A stretch of DNA of 31,554 nucleotides from a virus, in the IMG/VR virus record IMGVR_UViG_3300021519_000041, positions 1-31,554 of that record; one strand, 5' to 3'. The notes beneath the pieces are model-generated. The model was not told where the DNA came from. It saw only the letters and a program-made list of their open reading frames with translations, and did not search any database. Position 1 is the first letter of the stretch; the number at the start of each line of letters is the position of its first letter. The position numbers were made by a program, and so were the translations under genes. Shown piece after piece: positions 29,501 to 31,554 of this stretch.

Positions 29501-30084
29501 TCTTTACCAGCTCCTGCTACTTTATCTGATCGAATACAAACAATCATTGCAATTCGATCTTCATTACTATGATTCTCAACCCAATGTGGGACAGAATTAT
29601 CAAACCACCAAGCATCGCCTAGTTGTGGATAGATGATACCATCATTAAAATTGAAGGTTGCACCAGGTGCATTCTGAATAGGAATATAATACTTATCATA
29701 ATACTCGGCATGCCAGCCAGTATCTATGTGAGGTTCAATTCGTCCGCCAGGAGGGATCTTTGTAATGAGAACAGCACCTAGCCGTTCGCCTTGTACTAAA
29801 GCCATTAACGCAAACACAATAGGTCTTATTTGTGGTAAAGCATAATATGCTGGATACCACTCTGCCTCATGCTCGTCATTAAATCCTGTAAAATCTCCTG
29901 CTTCAAGATACTTATCAATCTTGTTATAACGTACCCAAATGTCAGTCATGTTTGTATGAGGTGACTCACCATAACCTGCTTGTCTAAAAGGGTACTTACC
30001 AAATAACTTTGGTTGACGTTTAAGGGCTAATTGTAATGGTAATACATCAAAGCCACATGCTATCTTTGCAAACGATTCACTCAT
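29497..30084 (-). CDS. Aspartyl/asparaginyl beta-hydroxylase-like oxygenase
   Basis: The 195-residue protein has RIEPHIDTGWH (115-125) with the H-x-D iron ligands His119 and Asp121, then GDAWWFDNSVPHWVENHSNEDR (156-177 region) with His167 as third ligand and Arg177 for the 2-oxoglutarate carboxylate. This is the pattern of Asp/Asn beta-hydroxylases (PF05118 type), Fe(II)/2-oxoglutarate enzymes that hydroxylate protein side chains or small molecules. It lies between the gp10-like tail gene and the cupin in the late operon, so a virion protein or envelope component is a plausible target; this is inference. TAGGAAA precedes its ATG. Confidence 0.82.
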   Translation of the reverse strand: MSESFAKIACGFDVLPLQLALKRQPKLFGKYPFRQAGYGESPHTNMTDIWVRYNKIDKYLEAGDFTGFNDEHEAEWYPAYYALPQIRPIVFALMALVQGERLGAVLITKIPPGGRIEPHIDTGWHAEYYDKYYIPIQNAPGATFNFNDGIIYPQLGDAWWFDNSVPHWVENHSNEDRIAMIVCIRSDKVAGAGKE

Positions 30085-30086
30085 TT

Positions 30087-31554
30087 TTATTTCCTATATT
30101 GTGCGGGCTGTAGCCCTTCATTCTCTATCTCACCAATCTTAAAGTCTATCTCTGCAGAGTTTAATCTTAATGGAACTGCATCTGTACATAAAAATTCCCA
30201 GGCACGGCGACGATCAGCACCTAGTATATATATCTGCGGCCTAGCTTTATTTAAGTCTACAGATCGATATGTTGACCATGTCTTATAGTCATCACCCGTA
30301 TGTCGTACTTTCATATTACCAGGAATTTTATCTCCGATAATTTCAAGACGTTCATAAAACTTTCGTTTAGTACTACCACTATCCATAATGTCTGTTACAG
30401 TTCTATAATAAATCGGAACAGTACCATCCGAATAACTCTGTGGAGTTAGTTCATAAAACAAACCATTGTCATCATCAATAACAAATGTTTTAAGATTATA
30501 ACCAGCAGCAAAGCTTGGTCTAAAATACTGCTCACCATATACTCCAGTTGTTGAGTCAGGCGCCCATTGCGTCCATTGATTCCACATCTTTTCAGATAAA
30601 TCATAAACAAGAGTTATGTTACTTTCATGTAATGTTAATACATAAAAGGTATGTCCATTTGTTTTAAAAGCAAACGCTCTAATTTGATTTAAATTACTTT
30701 GTTGTAAGATGCGATCAATATATCCATTAGAAATACGAGTTGGTGATGTTCCATCTAATAAATAAATAACAGGTCCAGTTGTAACAGAAGTACCTAGAAA
30801 GATAACTGTCTGATCAAACTGAACAATAGAATCTCCATTAGCTGCACCAATTTCTAGTTTGTAAGGTGACGCAACGGCAAGAGGTGATGCGGTTGCATTA
30901 CCTATATCATAAAAGAACTCAGTAGAGTATTGACCATAACCAATAACATAGTTTAAATGTTTACTAATCCCAACAAGATTATCTGGTTCAGACTCAGCAG
31001 TTAAATAAGAAAGGGCATCCCAGATCTTTGGATTGCCTACGTCGCTATTATATATCCTACCAGCAACTGTTCCTACAATAATATAAGAATCTAAGTAAAC
31101 TGCACCCGGGCACAAAGGGCCACTTGGAAAAGCATTTAATAGACAAGTAGCACTAAAGCCTACTCCTGTACTGGTTGTAACTGACACACTAGGTGGGCTG
31201 CTATAACCTGAGCCACCACTTGTAATAGTAATACCAACAATAGCAGTACCACTCAGAATCAAAGTACCTGTAGCAGTAGTACCGCTTCCTCCAGGAGCTG
31301 AGAATACTACAGCATCACCAGATACATAACCTGAACCACCTACAAGAATGTTTGTAGAGACAACGTTATCATTAGTATATTTAGTAAGGGACCACGTAGT
31401 CCCGTCAATTAAATATCCATAAGTTTGATTATGAAAGAATAAGTATTGGTTATTACTCGAAGGTGCAAAGTAACAGGTTTTAACTGTTCCAGAGATTGTA
31501 CCAAGAGATGTTACTGCATAAGAACTAGTACTAACTTTGTATACAGTATTATTA
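30087..31554 (-). CDS. P22 gp10-like tail/DNA-stabilisation protein, 5' end beyond the window
   Basis: The frame is open to the window edge, giving 488 visible residues with no start codon inside that must be used; a TTG at 31262 is internal. The body (PGAVYLDSYIIVGT, then LVGISKHLNYVIGYGQYSTEFFYD, VIFLGTS, and EKMWNQWTQW) follows the beta-propeller repeats of P22 gp10-like packaged-DNA stabilisation proteins that plug the portal and join the tail. Near its N-terminal side two GGSGY repeats (about 31230-31340) form a short beta module, absent from P22 gp10 as I recall it. It would be part of the virion tail. Confidence 0.82.
   Translation of the reverse strand, partial: NNTVYKVSTSSYAVTSLGTISGTVKTCYFAPSSNNQYLFFHNQTYGYLIDGTTWSLTKYTNDNVVSTNILVGGSGYVSGDAVVFSAPGGSGTTATGTLILSGTAIVGITITSGGSGYSSPPSVSVTTSTGVGFSATCLLNAFPSGPLCPGAVYLDSYIIVGTVAGRIYNSDVGNPKIWDALSYLTAESEPDNLVGISKHLNYVIGYGQYSTEFFYDIGNATASPLAVASPYKLEIGAANGDSIVQFDQTVIFLGTSVTTGPVIYLLDGTSPTRISNGYIDRILQQSNLNQIRAFAFKTNGHTFYVLTLHESNITLVYDLSEKMWNQWTQWAPDSTTGVYGEQYFRPSFAAGYNLKTFVIDDDNGLFYELTPQSYSDGTVPIYYRTVTDIMDSGSTKRKFYERLEIIGDKIPGNMKVRHTGDDYKTWSTYRSVDLNKARPQIYILGADRRRAWEFLCTDAVPLRLNSAEIDFKIGEIENEGLQPAQYRK

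Noticed and set aside
1-31554. tRNA genes, CRISPR arrays, insertion sequences, integrase or attachment sites
   Set aside because: I looked for cloverleaf TPC arms, spaced direct repeats, transposase or recombinase motifs and long terminal inverted repeats and saw none.

Overview
The window is part of the genome of a tailed double-stranded DNA phage with a short-tail (podovirus-like) virion plan, probably infecting a bacterium. No ribosomal, tRNA or host metabolic genes are visible. Genes are packed tightly, with ATGA, TAATG and TGATG stop/start overlaps at most junctions, and many encode very small proteins. The mix of a T7-type replication set (zinc-finger/Toprim primase, DnaB/gp4-type helicase, family A polymerase, 5'-3' exonuclease, endonuclease I), a P22 gp10-like tail protein and amidoligase/ATP-grasp/glutamine amidotransferase genes recalls phiEco32-type phages. 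The host cannot be named from the sequence. Terminase, portal, capsid, RNA polymerase and integrase genes are not in this window.

Layout. (1) 1-570: non-coding leader with small hairpins. (2) 571-1817: short units separated by strong hairpins, including two copies of a 24-base leader motif and one clear intrinsic terminator. (3) 1820-3460: small unknown genes. (4) 3453-8669: a compact amide-chemistry cassette made of a class I glutamine amidotransferase-like hydrolase, a phiEco32-type amidoligase, an unknown protein, a second amidoligase, a class II glutamine amidotransferase with a zinc knuckle, a small ATP-grasp ligase, and a GcvH/lipoyl-like protein lacking the modified lysine. Amidohydrolases, ligases and a possible carrier together suggest building or remodelling of a peptide or amino-acid conjugate; the substrate is unknown. 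(5) 8666-10006: small unknown genes. (6) 10006-20134: replication and nucleotide metabolism, namely primase, helicase (behind a consensus sigma70-type promoter), small membrane or secreted peptides, a family A DNA polymerase split into two genes with a third gene between them, an SSB-like protein, 5'-3' exonuclease, endonuclease I, a zincin-like protein, a DnaQ/YprB-type exonuclease with a zinc ribbon, a dATP/dGTP diphosphohydrolase-like protein and a class II (B12-dependent) ribonucleotide reductase. (7) 20446-20585: convergent junction with a bidirectional terminator. (8) 20586-31554, minus strand: late genes read from high to low coordinates, namely P22 gp10-like tail protein (cut by the window end), an Asp/Asn beta-hydroxylase-like oxygenase, a cupin, a Gly/Gln-rich protein, a helical protein, a 1449-residue putative ejection protein with a metallopeptidase motif, a PurD-like ATP-grasp, a small tail-fibre-like protein, a DUF5675 protein and a holin.

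The most notable points are the amidoligase cassette with its lysine-less GcvH-like member and a second, late ATP-grasp; the three-gene split polymerase; a near-perfect promoter that would make the helicase mRNA leaderless; a gene that appears to start at ATT; and two long out-of-frame overlaps between enzyme genes.
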